Origin: Actinomyces glycerinitolerans
GTDB taxonomy: Bacteria > Actinomycetota > Actinomycetes > Actinomycetales > Actinomycetaceae
DNA: 64,000 nt
Direction of reading: 5' to 3'
NCBI RefSeq assembly: GCF_900098745.1
Contig: NZ_FQTT01000009.1
Location: 186,001 to 250,000, forward strand
Below the pieces are notes generated by a model. That model made no database searches. It was not told where the DNA came from and saw only the letters and a program-made list of their open reading frames with translations. Below, one piece after another: positions 26,678-36,008 of this stretch. Every line of letters begins with the position of its first letter. Within the stretch, counting starts at the first letter, position 1. Made by a program: the position numbers and the translations under genes.

Positions 26678-27967
26678 GTGGCTCGCACAGCCGGCTCAGC
26701 CGGGACGACCGGCAGCCGTATGCGCTCCCCGCAGCGGGTGCGCGAGTTGCTCGCCGTGCGCTACCGGCGCGGCGTCGTGAACTGGCTGGCCGGGGCCGAC
26801 TCCGAGTGGCCGTTGACGCTGCCGCTGCACCCGCCCACCGCGGCGCAGGCCCGCAGGGCCCCGGCCGACGTCGCCGACTGGATCGCCGCCTGGGAGAGGG
26901 CCGCCTCCGGCGCCCTGCCGTGGCGCGTGAGCATCGAGGAGCGCGCCTGGTCCGGCTTCGGTCGGCAGCGCGTGCCGGTGCGGGTGGTGGTCGACGGCCC
27001 CAGCGCGGTGGCCCGGTTGACCGGGAACCTGGAGGACTGGAACCTGCTCGACGGCCGTGTGGACCACCTGACTCGCCGCTGGGGCGCGGGCGCCGACGCT
27101 GTGCGGCAAGTCTGTGCCAGCGCCATTGGCCGGGTACTGGCCGCGGTGCGCCAGTGCGACGCGGAGGATTTCGATCGGGCCCTGCGCGTCATCGACTGGC
27201 TGACCGCCCACCCCGATTCCGGCCTGTTGCTGCGGCAGGTGCCGGTGGAGGGTATGGACACCAAATGGCTGGAGCATCACCGCGCCCTGGTGCAGACGCT
27301 CCTGGAGGCGCGCCGGCATCTGGGCGACCTGCCCGGCGGGCGGGAGCTGGGCCTGCGCCGGGAGGAACGGCCACGTGACGTGGTTGTCCTCGACCCGGTG
27401 TTGCGTCCGCGCGCCCCAGGCGCGCTCGTCACCGCTGGCATCCGGCATTTGCGCCTGGACACCAAGCAGCTGACCACCATGTGGACGGCGGGCACCCGCC
27501 CGGCCCCCGGCGTGGTCGTCGTGTGCGAGAACCGGCAATCACTGCTGTCGCTGCCGGACCTGGACGGTGTGATCGCCGTCCACGGCGGCGGCTACGCCGT
27601 CGACGTCCTGGGCATGCTGCCCTGGGCGACCGGACTGCCACTGGTGTACTGGGGCGACCTGGACCAGGACGGCTTCGCCATCCTCGACCGGCTGCGCCAC
27701 CACCACGGCAATGTGACCTCCGTGCTCATGGATACCGCCACCCTGGAGCACCACCGCACCCTGTGTGTTCCCGATCCGCACCCGCAGGTCGGGCGGGCGA
27801 CCAGACTCACGCCCGCTGAGGAGGAGACGCGAACGGCGCTACTAGATGCCGGGGGAGTGCGCCTGGAGCAGGAACGCATCGCCTGGGACTGGGCCGAGCC
27901 GCGCCTGCGCGCCGCCGTCGCCCGTGCTCGCGGCCGGAGAAGGACGTCGGGGCCGCCCGGCGTATAG
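26678..27967 (+). CDS. jetD: Wadjet system Toprim nuclease JetD (DUF3322/DUF2220)
   Basis: 429 residues from GTG 26678, or 415 from ATG 26720. An N-terminal DUF3322-like domain is followed by a DUF2220 Toprim domain resembling topoisomerase VI subunit A. The Toprim acidic residues are visible: Glu in VVVVCENRQSL (about residue 280) and Asp-x-Asp in YWGDLDQDG (about residue 324). In Wadjet, JetD cuts plasmid DNA once JetABC has fully looped the circle. It starts one base after the jetC stop and completes the operon. Confidence 0.92.
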   Translation: MARTAGSAGTTGSRMRSPQRVRELLAVRYRRGVVNWLAGADSEWPLTLPLHPPTAAQARRAPADVADWIAAWERAASGALPWRVSIEERAWSGFGRQRVPVRVVVDGPSAVARLTGNLEDWNLLDGRVDHLTRRWGAGADAVRQVCASAIGRVLAAVRQCDAEDFDRALRVIDWLTAHPDSGLLLRQVPVEGMDTKWLEHHRALVQTLLEARRHLGDLPGGRELGLRREERPRDVVVLDPVLRPRAPGALVTAGIRHLRLDTKQLTTMWTAGTRPAPGVVVVCENRQSLLSLPDLDGVIAVHGGGYAVDVLGMLPWATGLPLVYWGDLDQDGFAILDRLRHHHGNVTSVLMDTATLEHHRTLCVPDPHPQVGRATRLTPAEEETRTALLDAGGVRLEQERIAWDWAEPRLRAAVARARGRRRTSGPPGV

Positions 27968-27979
27968 TCCCGGAGAGTC

Positions 27980-29404
27980 ATGACAGCTTCGAACGTATTC
28001 GAGCGGCGTCTGGACGCCCGCCTCGTCATCGCCGTGGTCGCCATCGGCGTCATGTCCTTCGCCGGTGTGGTGGTGGAGACCGCCATGAACATCGCCTTTC
28101 CGGCCCTCATGGCGGAGTTCGGGATCGCCACCTCCACCGTCCAGTGGATCACCACCGGCTACTTGCTGGTGCTCGCCGTGATCATGCCGATCTCCTCCCT
28201 GCTGAACCGTCGCTTCCGCACCCGCGGCCTGTTTGTGGCCGCAGGACTGGCGTTCCTGGCTGGCACCCTGCTGTGCGCACTCGCTCCCGGCTTCGCCCCG
28301 CTCGTCCTCGGCCGCCTCATTCAGGGCGTCGGCGCGGGCATCGCCCTGCCACTTATGTTCAACCTGGTCCTGGAACAGGCGCCCCTGGAGCGGCTCGGCA
28401 TGATGATGGGCATCGCCACACTAATCACCGCGATCGCTCCGGCGGTGGGGCCATCGCTGGGAGGCTTCCTCATCGGAGCCTACGGTTGGCGCTCGGTGTT
28501 CTGGGTGCTCGTCCCCTTCCTACTGGTCTCACTCCTCCTGGGCGTGGCCACGATCCGACAGTCCCATCCGACGGCGCCCGCGCCCTTCTCGCCGGTTCAG
28601 TTCCTGCTCCTGGCCACCGGTTTCACGGCCCTGGTGATCGCCACCAGCTCCGCCTCCACCGCCGGGTTCGCCAGCCCGCGCGTGCTGGGGCTGCTGGTAC
28701 TCGCCGTCGTCCTCGTAGCGGCGTTCTGCCTGGTATCGGCGCGCTCGCAGGCCCCGTTGCTGCGCGTCGGGGTCTTCCGCCGCCCCGTGTTCACCCTCTC
28801 GATCCTGTACGTGGTGCTCGTCCAGGCGACCGTGCTCGCCCTGGGCTATCTGATCCCCTACTACGCGCAAGTCGCCGACGCCATGGGTGCCTTCGCGGCC
28901 GGCTGCCTGCTGTTACCCGGCTGCATCGTGGGTGCCTGCCTGACACCGTTCGGCGGGCGTGTGCTCGACGCCCTCGGCCCCGCTCGCCCGATCCGCACCG
29001 GCGCTGCCTTCGGCGTGGCAACGCTGGTTCTCTTCGCTCTGATCGGCACCTCTGGCTCGGCCACGCGCATGGCCTGGATCTATGTCCTCATGCCCATCTG
29101 CCAGGGCCTGTCCGTCTCCAACTCCATGACCAACGGGCTGCGCACGCTCCCTGACGACCTTCAGCCCGACGGCAACGCCGCTTTCAACACCATTCAGCAG
29201 CTCGGCGGCGCGATCGGCACCGCCGTGGCGGCCACGATCGTCGCCACCGCCCAGGTCGCCCGCCCCGACGACGTCGCCGCGGCCACCACCGCCGGCACCC
29301 GTATCGTCTTCTGGACGCTGCTGGGCGTCATGCTTGTCGCCGCACTGCTCGCCGTCGTCGCCACCGGGCGCCAAAACCGGCCCCTCGCCGATGCCGTCCG
29401 GTAG
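27980..29404 (+). CDS. MFS multidrug exporter, DHA2 (EmrB/QacA) family
   Basis: 474 residues, about 14 helices. Motif A-like region after helix 2 (SSLLNRRFRTRGLF), the antiporter motif C region in helix 5 (AIAPAVGPSLGGFLIGAYGWRSVFW) and the N-terminal VVVETAMNIAFPALMAEF of DHA2 proton-driven exporters. It starts 12 bases after jetD on the same strand and could be read through from the Wadjet operon, but it is not a known Wadjet component. Substrate unknown. Confidence 0.9.
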   Translation: MTASNVFERRLDARLVIAVVAIGVMSFAGVVVETAMNIAFPALMAEFGIATSTVQWITTGYLLVLAVIMPISSLLNRRFRTRGLFVAAGLAFLAGTLLCALAPGFAPLVLGRLIQGVGAGIALPLMFNLVLEQAPLERLGMMMGIATLITAIAPAVGPSLGGFLIGAYGWRSVFWVLVPFLLVSLLLGVATIRQSHPTAPAPFSPVQFLLLATGFTALVIATSSASTAGFASPRVLGLLVLAVVLVAAFCLVSARSQAPLLRVGVFRRPVFTLSILYVVLVQATVLALGYLIPYYAQVADAMGAFAAGCLLLPGCIVGACLTPFGGRVLDALGPARPIRTGAAFGVATLVLFALIGTSGSATRMAWIYVLMPICQGLSVSNSMTNGLRTLPDDLQPDGNAAFNTIQQLGGAIGTAVAATIVATAQVARPDDVAAATTAGTRIVFWTLLGVMLVAALLAVVATGRQNRPLADAVR

Positions 29405-29608
29405 CCCCGGGCGCCGGCGTGATATCGGCGGGCGATTACCGGGCGGATTATTACGACAATCCTTCCCGGAGGGCGACCTGGGCACATAGGCTCGCGTCGC
29501 GTCCGGAGCGGTCGTTGTCGATCGAGCCCGGCGCCGCCTAGATCGTTCACCGTCCCTCCGAACCTCCCCGCCACTCGGCAACTCCCGATAGAAAGGCCTC
29601 TTGGACAC

Positions 29609-30385
29609 ATGGACCGCAACTACTTCGACCTGACCGGGCAAGTCGCCCTCGTCACCGGCTGCTCCTCCGGCCTGGGCGTGCAGATGGCCAAGGCGCTGGC
29701 GTCCGCCGGCGCCGGCATCGTCGCCGTCGCCCGCCGCGTGCCCCGCATCGAGGCGGTCGCCGCCGAGATCGCGGAGGAATACGGCGTACCTACCCTGGCC
29801 CTGCGCTGCGACATCACGGACACGGCCAACGTCGAGGCGGTTGTGGATGCGGTACTGGAGAAGTTCGGGCGGCTCGACATCGTGGTGAACAACGCGGGCA
29901 CCGGTGCAGTTGGGCCGGCGGAGACCATCACCGACGAGCAGTTCGTCAGCGAGGTCGACATCGACCTGCTCGGCTCCTTCCGCGTGGCCCGCGCCGCCGC
30001 CAACAAGGCCATGATCCCCTCCAGCTACGGGCGCATCATCAACATCTCCTCCATGTACGGGTTGGTAGGCAATATGGTGGCCGGGTCCGCCCCCTACCAC
30101 GCCGCGAAGGGCGGGATGGTCAACCTGACCCGGGCGCTGGCGGCCGAGTGGGGCAAGTACGGCATCACCGTCAACGCGATCTGCCCCGGCTACTTCTACA
30201 CCGAGCTGACCGCCGATACGCTCGAATCCGAGTTCTTCCAGGAGCACGCCAAGCGCACGATCCCGCTTGGCCGCTACGGCGCGGAGGGTGAGCTCGACAC
30301 CGCGACCCTGTTCCTGGCCTCGCCCGCCTCCGCCTACGTCACCGGCACGGCCATCCCCGTGGACGGCGGTTACACAGCCATTTGA
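29609..30385 (+). CDS. SDR-family oxidoreductase
   Basis: 258 residues, classical SDR: TGCSSGLG cofactor motif, NNAGTG, Ser in INISSMYG, YHAAKGG (YxxxK), and the C-terminal PVDGGYTAI. Closest in style to gluconate 5-dehydrogenase or 3-oxoacyl-ACP reductase-like enzymes acting on sugars, polyols or steroids; the substrate cannot be told. An AGAAAGG ribosome-binding site precedes the start. It converges on another SDR gene across a 155-bp gap. Confidence 0.88.
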   Translation: MDRNYFDLTGQVALVTGCSSGLGVQMAKALASAGAGIVAVARRVPRIEAVAAEIAEEYGVPTLALRCDITDTANVEAVVDAVLEKFGRLDIVVNNAGTGAVGPAETITDEQFVSEVDIDLLGSFRVARAAANKAMIPSSYGRIINISSMYGLVGNMVAGSAPYHAAKGGMVNLTRALAAEWGKYGITVNAICPGYFYTELTADTLESEFFQEHAKRTIPLGRYGAEGELDTATLFLASPASAYVTGTAIPVDGGYTAI

Positions 30386-30456
30386 CAGCCGGGCGGCAGC
30401 GCATTGTCACAGATGGAGACAAACGCGCCCCGGGCCTCGAATCGCGTTTTGCGAAT

Positions 30457-30525
30457 CGTTGGAATCACGCGGTTTCCGAACCGGCTCGAGCGGATGGTTC
30501 CGGTGTTTGTCACCGATTTTGACAG
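30457..30525 (+). repeat. 70-bp intergenic element, copy at 30.5 kb
   Basis: It starts CGTTGGAATCACGCGGTTTC and ends near ATTTTGACAGTC, 69 bp long, in the gap between two convergent SDR genes. Relatives with the same ends and nearly the same length lie on the minus strand at 6293-6362 and 48899-48967. Confidence 0.6.
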
Positions 30526-30540
30526 TCGGCCACTGAAAGG

Positions 30541-31311
30541 TCAGAGGAAGGCGCCGTTGCACACCTGGATCACCTGGCCGCGCACGGCCCGTCCCATCTT
30601 CGAGGCCAGATACAGGCAGGCGTAGGCCTGGTCCATGGGGTCGCACTCCGGCCCGGGGAAGTAGACGTAGTGCTGGGAATGCTCCAGCATCTTCTGTCCC
30701 CCAGGCTGCTCGCCGGCCTTGTTGGCCAGGTGCGCCGGAGTGACGGTGGAACCGGGCGCGACGGCGTTGCAACGAATATCCGTGTCGTTGAGCAGCATCG
30801 CCACGTTCTTCGTCAGCGTGTTCAGCCCGCCCTTGGTGGAGGTGTAGGCGGCGCCGCAGAAGGGACGCTCCCCGTTGACCGAGGAGATGTTGATGATGCA
30901 GCCCGCGTTCTTTGGTCTGAAGATCTTCAGCGCCTCGCGGATGTAGCGCATGGGGCCGGCGAGGTTGGTGTTCATGACGTAGAGCATCCAGTCGTCGTCG
31001 GTGTCATCAATCGTCTTCTGCTCACCGATGCCGGCGTTGTTTATCAGGATATCCAGGTCTCCGAACTCTTCCAGCACGCGGGCGAAGACCCGCTCGGTGT
31101 CCTCCAGGCTGGTGACGTCGGCGACGACGCCGATCGCCCGTCCGCCCTTGGCGCGGATGGCCTCGACGACCTCATCGAGCTGCTCGGCGTGGCGGGCGGT
31201 GACCGCGACGGCGGCCCCCTCCTCGGCGAACAGCTCGGCCATCGTGCGTCCCATGCCGTAACTGGCTCCAGTTATTAGGGCGACCTGGCCCTTGAGCATC
31301 TGTGCTTCCAT
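30541..31311 (-). CDS. SDR-family oxidoreductase
   Basis: 256 residues from ATG 31311 (GGAG ten bases upstream). TGASYGMG cofactor motif, NNAGIG, Ser in INISSVNG and YTSTKGG catalytic Tyr/Lys are intact. The C-terminal third, with FPGPECDPMDQAY, is unlike the common 3-oxoacyl reductases, so a specialised substrate is likely. It converges on the SDR at 29609 and is divergent from a methyltransferase gene. Confidence 0.88.
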   Translation of the reverse strand: MEAQMLKGQVALITGASYGMGRTMAELFAEEGAAVAVTARHAEQLDEVVEAIRAKGGRAIGVVADVTSLEDTERVFARVLEEFGDLDILINNAGIGEQKTIDDTDDDWMLYVMNTNLAGPMRYIREALKIFRPKNAGCIINISSVNGERPFCGAAYTSTKGGLNTLTKNVAMLLNDTDIRCNAVAPGSTVTPAHLANKAGEQPGGQKMLEHSQHYVYFPGPECDPMDQAYACLYLASKMGRAVRGQVIQVCNGAFL

Positions 31312-31542
31312 GATCGGATGGTCTCCTTCGAGCTGGGTGTGGCGGCGGTCGTTTTCGCCGGCTGATGCGCCGAATGCCGGCATGCGCCTTCATGTTAGGT
31401 GGTGCGGCGTGGGGCAGCGTGGTCCTGAGAGTGCTCCCCAGCGGGGGAGTGGTGGACGAGTCGGGCTTGCCTCGGCGGATACTTTCGGAGTGTGTTGTGC
31501 CACCCTGTAACTTAGATGTGAGGCGAGGCTAAACTAGCTCGC

Positions 31543-32409
31543 ATGACCGATGAGGGATCTGCCGCCGAGACCACTGCTTCTGACGCCACCGAACCCGTGA
31601 CCGCTGGGCCGGGTTCCCCCGAACCGCCCCTGCCCTACGCCGACCGCCCCGTCGCGACCGCACCCGGCCACTGGGTGCTCGCCCGCGCGGGCAAACGCGT
31701 CCTGCGTCCAGGTGGCGCCGCCCTGTCCGCCGCCATGCTCGAGCACGCCCACCTGGCCGGCGCCGACGTCGTCGAACTCGCCCCAGGGCTGGGCCGCACC
31801 GCCGCCGAGGTCATCGCCGCCGACCCGGCCTCCTACATCGCCATCGACCGGGACCCCGACGCCGCCCGCAGGGTTGCCGCGGTGGTCGGCGATCGCGGAC
31901 GTGTCCGCCGGGGCGAGGCCGCCAATACCGGCCTGCCCGATGCCAGTGCCGACGTGGTGATCGGCGAGGCCATGCTGACCATGCAGGGCGACAAGGCCAA
32001 GGCGACAATCGCCGCGGAGGCGGCCCGGGTGCTGCGTCCCGGAGGTCGCTACGCCATCCACGAGTTGGGCGTGGTTCCGGACGACATCAATGAGGCCCGC
32101 TACACCGAGCTGCGCAAGGACCTGGCGCGCGCCATCCACGTCAACGCCCGCCCCATGACGGCGGCCGCCTGGCGGCAGCTGCTACAGGAGGCCGGCCTCG
32201 TGGTCGACTGGGTGGACACCGCCCCCATGGCGCTGATGAAGCTCGGCCGCAACCTGCGCGACGAGGGCCTGGGCGGTTTTGCGCGCATCGCCCGCAACGT
32301 CATCGCCGACCGGGAGCTACGGCAGCGCATGCTAACGATGCGCCGCACCTTCAAGCGCTACGAGCAGGACATGGTGGGCATCGCCCTGGTTGCCCATAAG
32401 CCCGCGTAA
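31543..32409 (+). CDS. class I SAM-dependent methyltransferase
   Basis: 288 residues. SAM-binding motif I VVELAPGLGRTAAEV, motif II acidic residue in YIAIDRDPDA, and the post-motif LRPGGRYAIHEL typical of Methyltransf_11/25 enzymes. The first 30 residues are low complexity. The substrate is unknown; no biosynthetic partners are adjacent, though a C-terminal segment rich in Arg may bind an acidic partner. It converges on the sdh operon. Confidence 0.85.
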   Translation: MTDEGSAAETTASDATEPVTAGPGSPEPPLPYADRPVATAPGHWVLARAGKRVLRPGGAALSAAMLEHAHLAGADVVELAPGLGRTAAEVIAADPASYIAIDRDPDAARRVAAVVGDRGRVRRGEAANTGLPDASADVVIGEAMLTMQGDKAKATIAAEAARVLRPGGRYAIHELGVVPDDINEARYTELRKDLARAIHVNARPMTAAAWRQLLQEAGLVVDWVDTAPMALMKLGRNLRDEGLGGFARIARNVIADRELRQRMLTMRRTFKRYEQDMVGIALVAHKPA

Positions 32410-32434
32410 AGCCGACGACGGCGGCGCCTGCAAC

Positions 32435-32469
32435 GGTCTGCCGAACAAGACTTGGGCGGTCGGCAGGCC
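32435..32469. terminator. hairpin between convergent methyltransferase and sdhB genes
   Basis: Arms GGTCTGCCGA and TCGGCAGGCC pair at 9 of 10 positions plus a G-T pair, with a 15-base loop, in the 91-bp gap between the two stop codons. It could serve both directions. Confidence 0.45.
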
Positions 32470-32500
32470 GGCCAAGAGGGGATGTGTCAGCCCGGCGGTC

Positions 32501-33256
32501 TCAGTTGTCGCGGCTGTGCCCGCGCAGGCCGGCCCGCAGCGCCTCCCGGTTCAGGGCTGCGATAGCCGTCAGCGGGATGCCCGCCGGGCAGGCCGGCACG
32601 CACTCCCCGTACAGCGAGCAGGGGCCGAACAGCTCGCCCACCGCCTGCGTCATGCGCCGGGCCCGCCGGGAGCGCTCGTGGCGCCCTTGCGGCATCAGCG
32701 ACAGATGCGCCAGCTTCGCCCCGGCGAACAACATGGCCGCACCGTTGGGGCAGGCGGCCACGCACGCACCACAGCCGATGCAGGCGGCGAAGTCGAGCGC
32801 CTGCTCGGCCTGCTGATAGGGCTGCGGCACGGAGTCGGCGTCGGGCGCCGTGCCCGCGGCCACGTCCACCGTTCCACCGGCGCGGATCAATTCGTCCAGG
32901 GCGGTGCGGTCCACCACCAGGTCGCGGATGACCGGGAAGGCCGCCGAGCGCCAGGGCTCCAGGCGGAAGCGCGTCACTCCGGGGAAGGCCCGCAGGTGCT
33001 GGCGGCAGGCGGGGGTGTTGTCCTGCGGTCCGTGCGGCTTGCCGTTGACGAGGAAGCCGCACATGCCGCATACGCCCTCGCGGCAGTCGGACTCGAACAC
33101 GACCGGTTCGCCGCCGCCCTCAATGATCTGGTCGTTGAGGCGGTCCAGCAGCTCGAGCAGGCTCATCTCCGGCTCGGCGTCGTCCACGGTGTAGGACTCG
33201 AAGCGGCCGCGGGCGCGTGGCCCGTCCTGCCGCCAGATCTCCAGTTCCACTCTCAT
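32501..33256 (-). CDS. sdhB: succinate dehydrogenase/fumarate reductase iron-sulfur subunit
   Basis: 251 residues. Ligands for the [2Fe-2S] cluster are Cys58, 63, 66 and 84 (SDCREGVCGMC, TPAC). The C-terminal domain has CIGCGACVAACP (159-169) and CSLYGECVPACP (213-223) for the [4Fe-4S] and [3Fe-4S] centres. It passes electrons between the SdhA flavin and the membrane quinone site. Its ATG overlaps the sdhA stop (ATGA). Order sdhC-sdhA-sdhB is that of the Bacillus-type three-subunit enzyme; direction (oxidase or fumarate reductase) cannot be told. Confidence 0.95.
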   Translation of the reverse strand: MRVELEIWRQDGPRARGRFESYTVDDAEPEMSLLELLDRLNDQIIEGGGEPVVFESDCREGVCGMCGFLVNGKPHGPQDNTPACRQHLRAFPGVTRFRLEPWRSAAFPVIRDLVVDRTALDELIRAGGTVDVAAGTAPDADSVPQPYQQAEQALDFAACIGCGACVAACPNGAAMLFAGAKLAHLSLMPQGRHERSRRARRMTQAVGELFGPCSLYGECVPACPAGIPLTAIAALNREALRAGLRGHSRDN

Positions 33257-35211
33257 CGGTAATCCCTCACCTGCATCGGTACCAGCGAGAAGGTCAGCGG
33301 CTCGCTGCGGCGCGTGTGCCGACCGGAGGCGTCGGTCAGCCAGGCGGACACGGTGCACCAGTCGGCGTCGTCGCGCTTGGCCTCGCCCTCGGCGGTGGCG
33401 TACTCCTCCCGGAAGTGCGCCCCGGCGGACTCGCGTCGATCCAGTGCGTCCAGGATCATCACCTCGGCCAGCTCCAGGAAGTCGGCCACCCGCAGCGCCT
33501 TCTCCAGCTCCTGATTGAGCCGCTCTGCGCCGCCGACGATCTTCACATCCGCCCAGAACTCCTCGCGCAGTGCCCGCACCTGCTCCAGCCCGTGGCGCAG
33601 TCCCGCCTCCGAGCGGCTCACGCCGCAGTCGGCGTACAGGATCTCGCCCAGGCGCCGGTGGAACCAGACGGGTCGGTGCGTGCCGCCCACCGCCAGCAGC
33701 CGCTCCACCCGGCTGCGGGCGTCGGCGAGGGTGGCGGTCACCTCCGGGGCATCGTCGGCGAGCACGCCGGTGCCCACCAGCCCGGCCAGGTAGTTCGGCA
33801 CCGACAGCGGCAGCGTGAACCAGCCGTCCACGGAGGCGCTCAGCAGGGAGTTGGCGCCCAGCCGGTTGGCGCCGTGGTAGTTGTTGGACGCCTCCCCGCC
33901 CACGAACAGGCCCGGGACGGTGGACATCTGGTCGAAGTCCACCCACAGGCCGCCCATGGTGAAGTGGGCACCCGGGGCGATGCGCATGGGCACCTCGTAG
34001 GGGTCCTCGCCGGTGGCGTCCAGGTACATGTCGAACAGGTTGCCGTAGCGGGCGGCGATCACCGGCTTGCCCAGGCGCTGTAGGGCGTCGCGGAAGTCCA
34101 GGTACACGGAGTTGTGCAGCGGGCCGACGCCGTGCCCGGACTCGATCTGCTCGCGGGCGTTGCGGGAGGCGACGTCGCGCGGGGTGAGGTTGCCGAAGGC
34201 CGGATACTTGCGCTCCAGGTAGTAATCGCGCTCGTCCTCGGGGATGTCGTTCGGGGGTCGGTCGTCCCCGGGCCGCTTGGGCACCCAGATCCGCCCGTCG
34301 TTGCGCAGGGACTCGCTCATCAGCGTGGTCTTGGACTGCCAGTGCGAACTGACCGGCAAGGCGGTGGGGTGGAACTGCACCATGCAGGCGGAGGCGAAGG
34401 CCGCGCCGCGGCGGTGGGCCCGCCAGGTGGCCGAGGCGTTGGAGGCCATCGCCAGAGTGGAGTAGTGGAAGACGGAGCCGTAGCCGCCGGTTGCCAGCAC
34501 GACGGCGTGCGCCGTCCAGGCCCGGATCTGGCCGGTGAGCAGGTCGCGGGTGACGATTCCCTGGGCGCGGCCGTCGGCGACGATCAGATCCAGCATCTCG
34601 GTGCGGGCGTGCATGTGCACGCTTCCGGCGGCGATCTGCTCCTGGAGCGCCTGGGCGCAGGCGACCTCCAACTGCTGGCCGGTCTGCCCGCGCGTGTAGT
34701 AGGTGCGGGACACCTGCACGCCGCCGAAGGAGCGGGTGGCCAGCTGGCCGCCGTACTCGCGGGCGAAGGGGGCGCCGATGGCGTACATGTGGTCGATGAC
34801 CCGCACCGACTCCATCCCCAGGCGCACCACGTCGGCCTCGCGGCCGCGGTAGTCGCCGCCCTTGACGGAGTCCTTCACGAACCGGTTCAGGGAGTCGCCG
34901 TCGACCTTGCGGGCGCGGGCGGCGTTGATCCCGCCCTGCGCGGCCACGGAGTGGGCCCGCCGGGGCAGGTCGTGCAGGCTGAAGCACTCCACCCGGTAGC
35001 CCAGGCGGCCCAGGGTGGCGGCGGCCCCGCTGCCGGCCAGGCCCGTGCCGACGACGATCACGGTCAGGCGCCGTCGGTTGGCGGGGTTGACCAGCCGGTA
35101 CTCGTCGCGCCGGCGCGTCCAGGCCTGCTCGGGCGGGCAGTCGGGCAGGTGCGGGTCCAGATCGGGGCCGACGTCGTAGAGGTTGTCGACCGGGGGTGGT
35201 ACAGGGCTCAT
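33253..35211 (-). CDS. sdhA: succinate dehydrogenase/fumarate reductase flavoprotein subunit
   Basis: 652 residues. FAD dinucleotide-binding motif VVGTGLAGSGAA (about 54-65), the flavin-linking His region RRAHSVAAQGGINAA, and active-site stretches FHPTALP and RIAPGAHFTMGG. I start at ATG 35211, which overlaps the sdhC stop by four bases; the longer open frame upstream is a shadow of sdhC. It interconverts succinate and fumarate at the inner face of the membrane. Confidence 0.95.
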   Translation of the reverse strand: MSPVPPPVDNLYDVGPDLDPHLPDCPPEQAWTRRRDEYRLVNPANRRRLTVIVVGTGLAGSGAAATLGRLGYRVECFSLHDLPRRAHSVAAQGGINAARARKVDGDSLNRFVKDSVKGGDYRGREADVVRLGMESVRVIDHMYAIGAPFAREYGGQLATRSFGGVQVSRTYYTRGQTGQQLEVACAQALQEQIAAGSVHMHARTEMLDLIVADGRAQGIVTRDLLTGQIRAWTAHAVVLATGGYGSVFHYSTLAMASNASATWRAHRRGAAFASACMVQFHPTALPVSSHWQSKTTLMSESLRNDGRIWVPKRPGDDRPPNDIPEDERDYYLERKYPAFGNLTPRDVASRNAREQIESGHGVGPLHNSVYLDFRDALQRLGKPVIAARYGNLFDMYLDATGEDPYEVPMRIAPGAHFTMGGLWVDFDQMSTVPGLFVGGEASNNYHGANRLGANSLLSASVDGWFTLPLSVPNYLAGLVGTGVLADDAPEVTATLADARSRVERLLAVGGTHRPVWFHRRLGEILYADCGVSRSEAGLRHGLEQVRALREEFWADVKIVGGAERLNQELEKALRVADFLELAEVMILDALDRRESAGAHFREEYATAEGEAKRDDADWCTVSAWLTDASGRHTRRSEPLTFSLVPMQVRDYR

Positions 35212-36008
35212 GCGATCACTCCGCTCAGCACCAGCAGGGGCAGCATGCCGTTGCAGATGGCGATGGCCAGGGCGACGGCGATGGCGATTACCAGGCAGAC
35301 GCGGCGCAGCCGGGTGCCGGTGCCGCCAAGATCGTTGACGACCGACCACAGTCCCTGCGCCAGGTGCACGCCGATGAGCAGCATGATCAGGCTGTAGAAG
35401 ATCGCCATGGGCGGGCGCGACAGGCTGGCGATCAGGTTCTCGTACGCATAGGCGGTCATTTGCCCGTCGGAGTGGGTGGCGGCCGTGAAGCCGCCGGAGG
35501 CCACCAGGCGGCCGATGGTCAGGTCGAGCAGGTGCACCGCGATAAACACCAGCATCAGGCCGCCGGTGATGATCATGCTGCGGGCTCCGAGCGTGCGCGG
35601 GCGCATGTTCTGCCTGCGGAAGGAGCCGCGGGCCTTCCGGCCCCGCCACCAAAGGGTGATGCCTCCCGTCACGTGCAGGATCAGGCAGGTGCCCAACACC
35701 AGCCGCAGAATCCACAGCACGCCCTCGTGGGGGACGAGCGGGTAGCCGATCTCCCGCAGCCAGGCGGCGTAGTTGTTGTAGGACTCGGCGCCCTGGAAGG
35801 CCTTGAGGTTGCCGATCATGTGGACGAGCACGAACAGCGCCATGATGGTGCCGGTGATCGCCATGGTCGTCTTCAGCGCGGTGTAGGACACGCGGTGCCG
35901 GTGTTGCGGACGCGGTGTGGGCAGATCGCCGCGCGGGGGCGCCTGTGATGCGCCAGCCGGTGCAGCGGTGCCGGCGTCCGGGGTGTGGGAGCGGGTTTGT
36001 GCGGGCAT
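35208..36008 (-). CDS. sdhC: succinate dehydrogenase cytochrome b subunit
   Basis: 266 residues. About 50 polar residues precede five hydrophobic helices with conserved His residues for two haems (LFVLVHMIGNL, LILHVTGGI, FIAVHLLDLTI, GVHLAQGL), the single-subunit b558 type. I take ATG 36008, with GGGGAG before it, as the start; 36050 is possible. It anchors SdhAB and reduces or oxidises quinone. First gene of the sdhCAB operon. Confidence 0.92.
   Translation of the reverse strand: MPAQTRSHTPDAGTAAPAGASQAPPRGDLPTPRPQHRHRVSYTALKTTMAITGTIMALFVLVHMIGNLKAFQGAESYNNYAAWLREIGYPLVPHEGVLWILRLVLGTCLILHVTGGITLWWRGRKARGSFRRQNMRPRTLGARSMIITGGLMLVFIAVHLLDLTIGRLVASGGFTAATHSDGQMTAYAYENLIASLSRPPMAIFYSLIMLLIGVHLAQGLWSVVNDLGGTGTRLRRVCLVIAIAVALAIAICNGMLPLLVLSGVIA

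Noticed and set aside
31512-31536. DtxR/IdeR-like iron box (TTAG...AGGCTAAAC) before the methyltransferase gene.
   Set aside because: Only the outer bases match; spacing is two bases too long and the left half is poor.
35212-35715. N-terminal extension of the sdhA frame.
   Set aside because: It overlaps sdhC in another frame; the ATG at 35211 overlapping the sdhC stop gives the usual protein.
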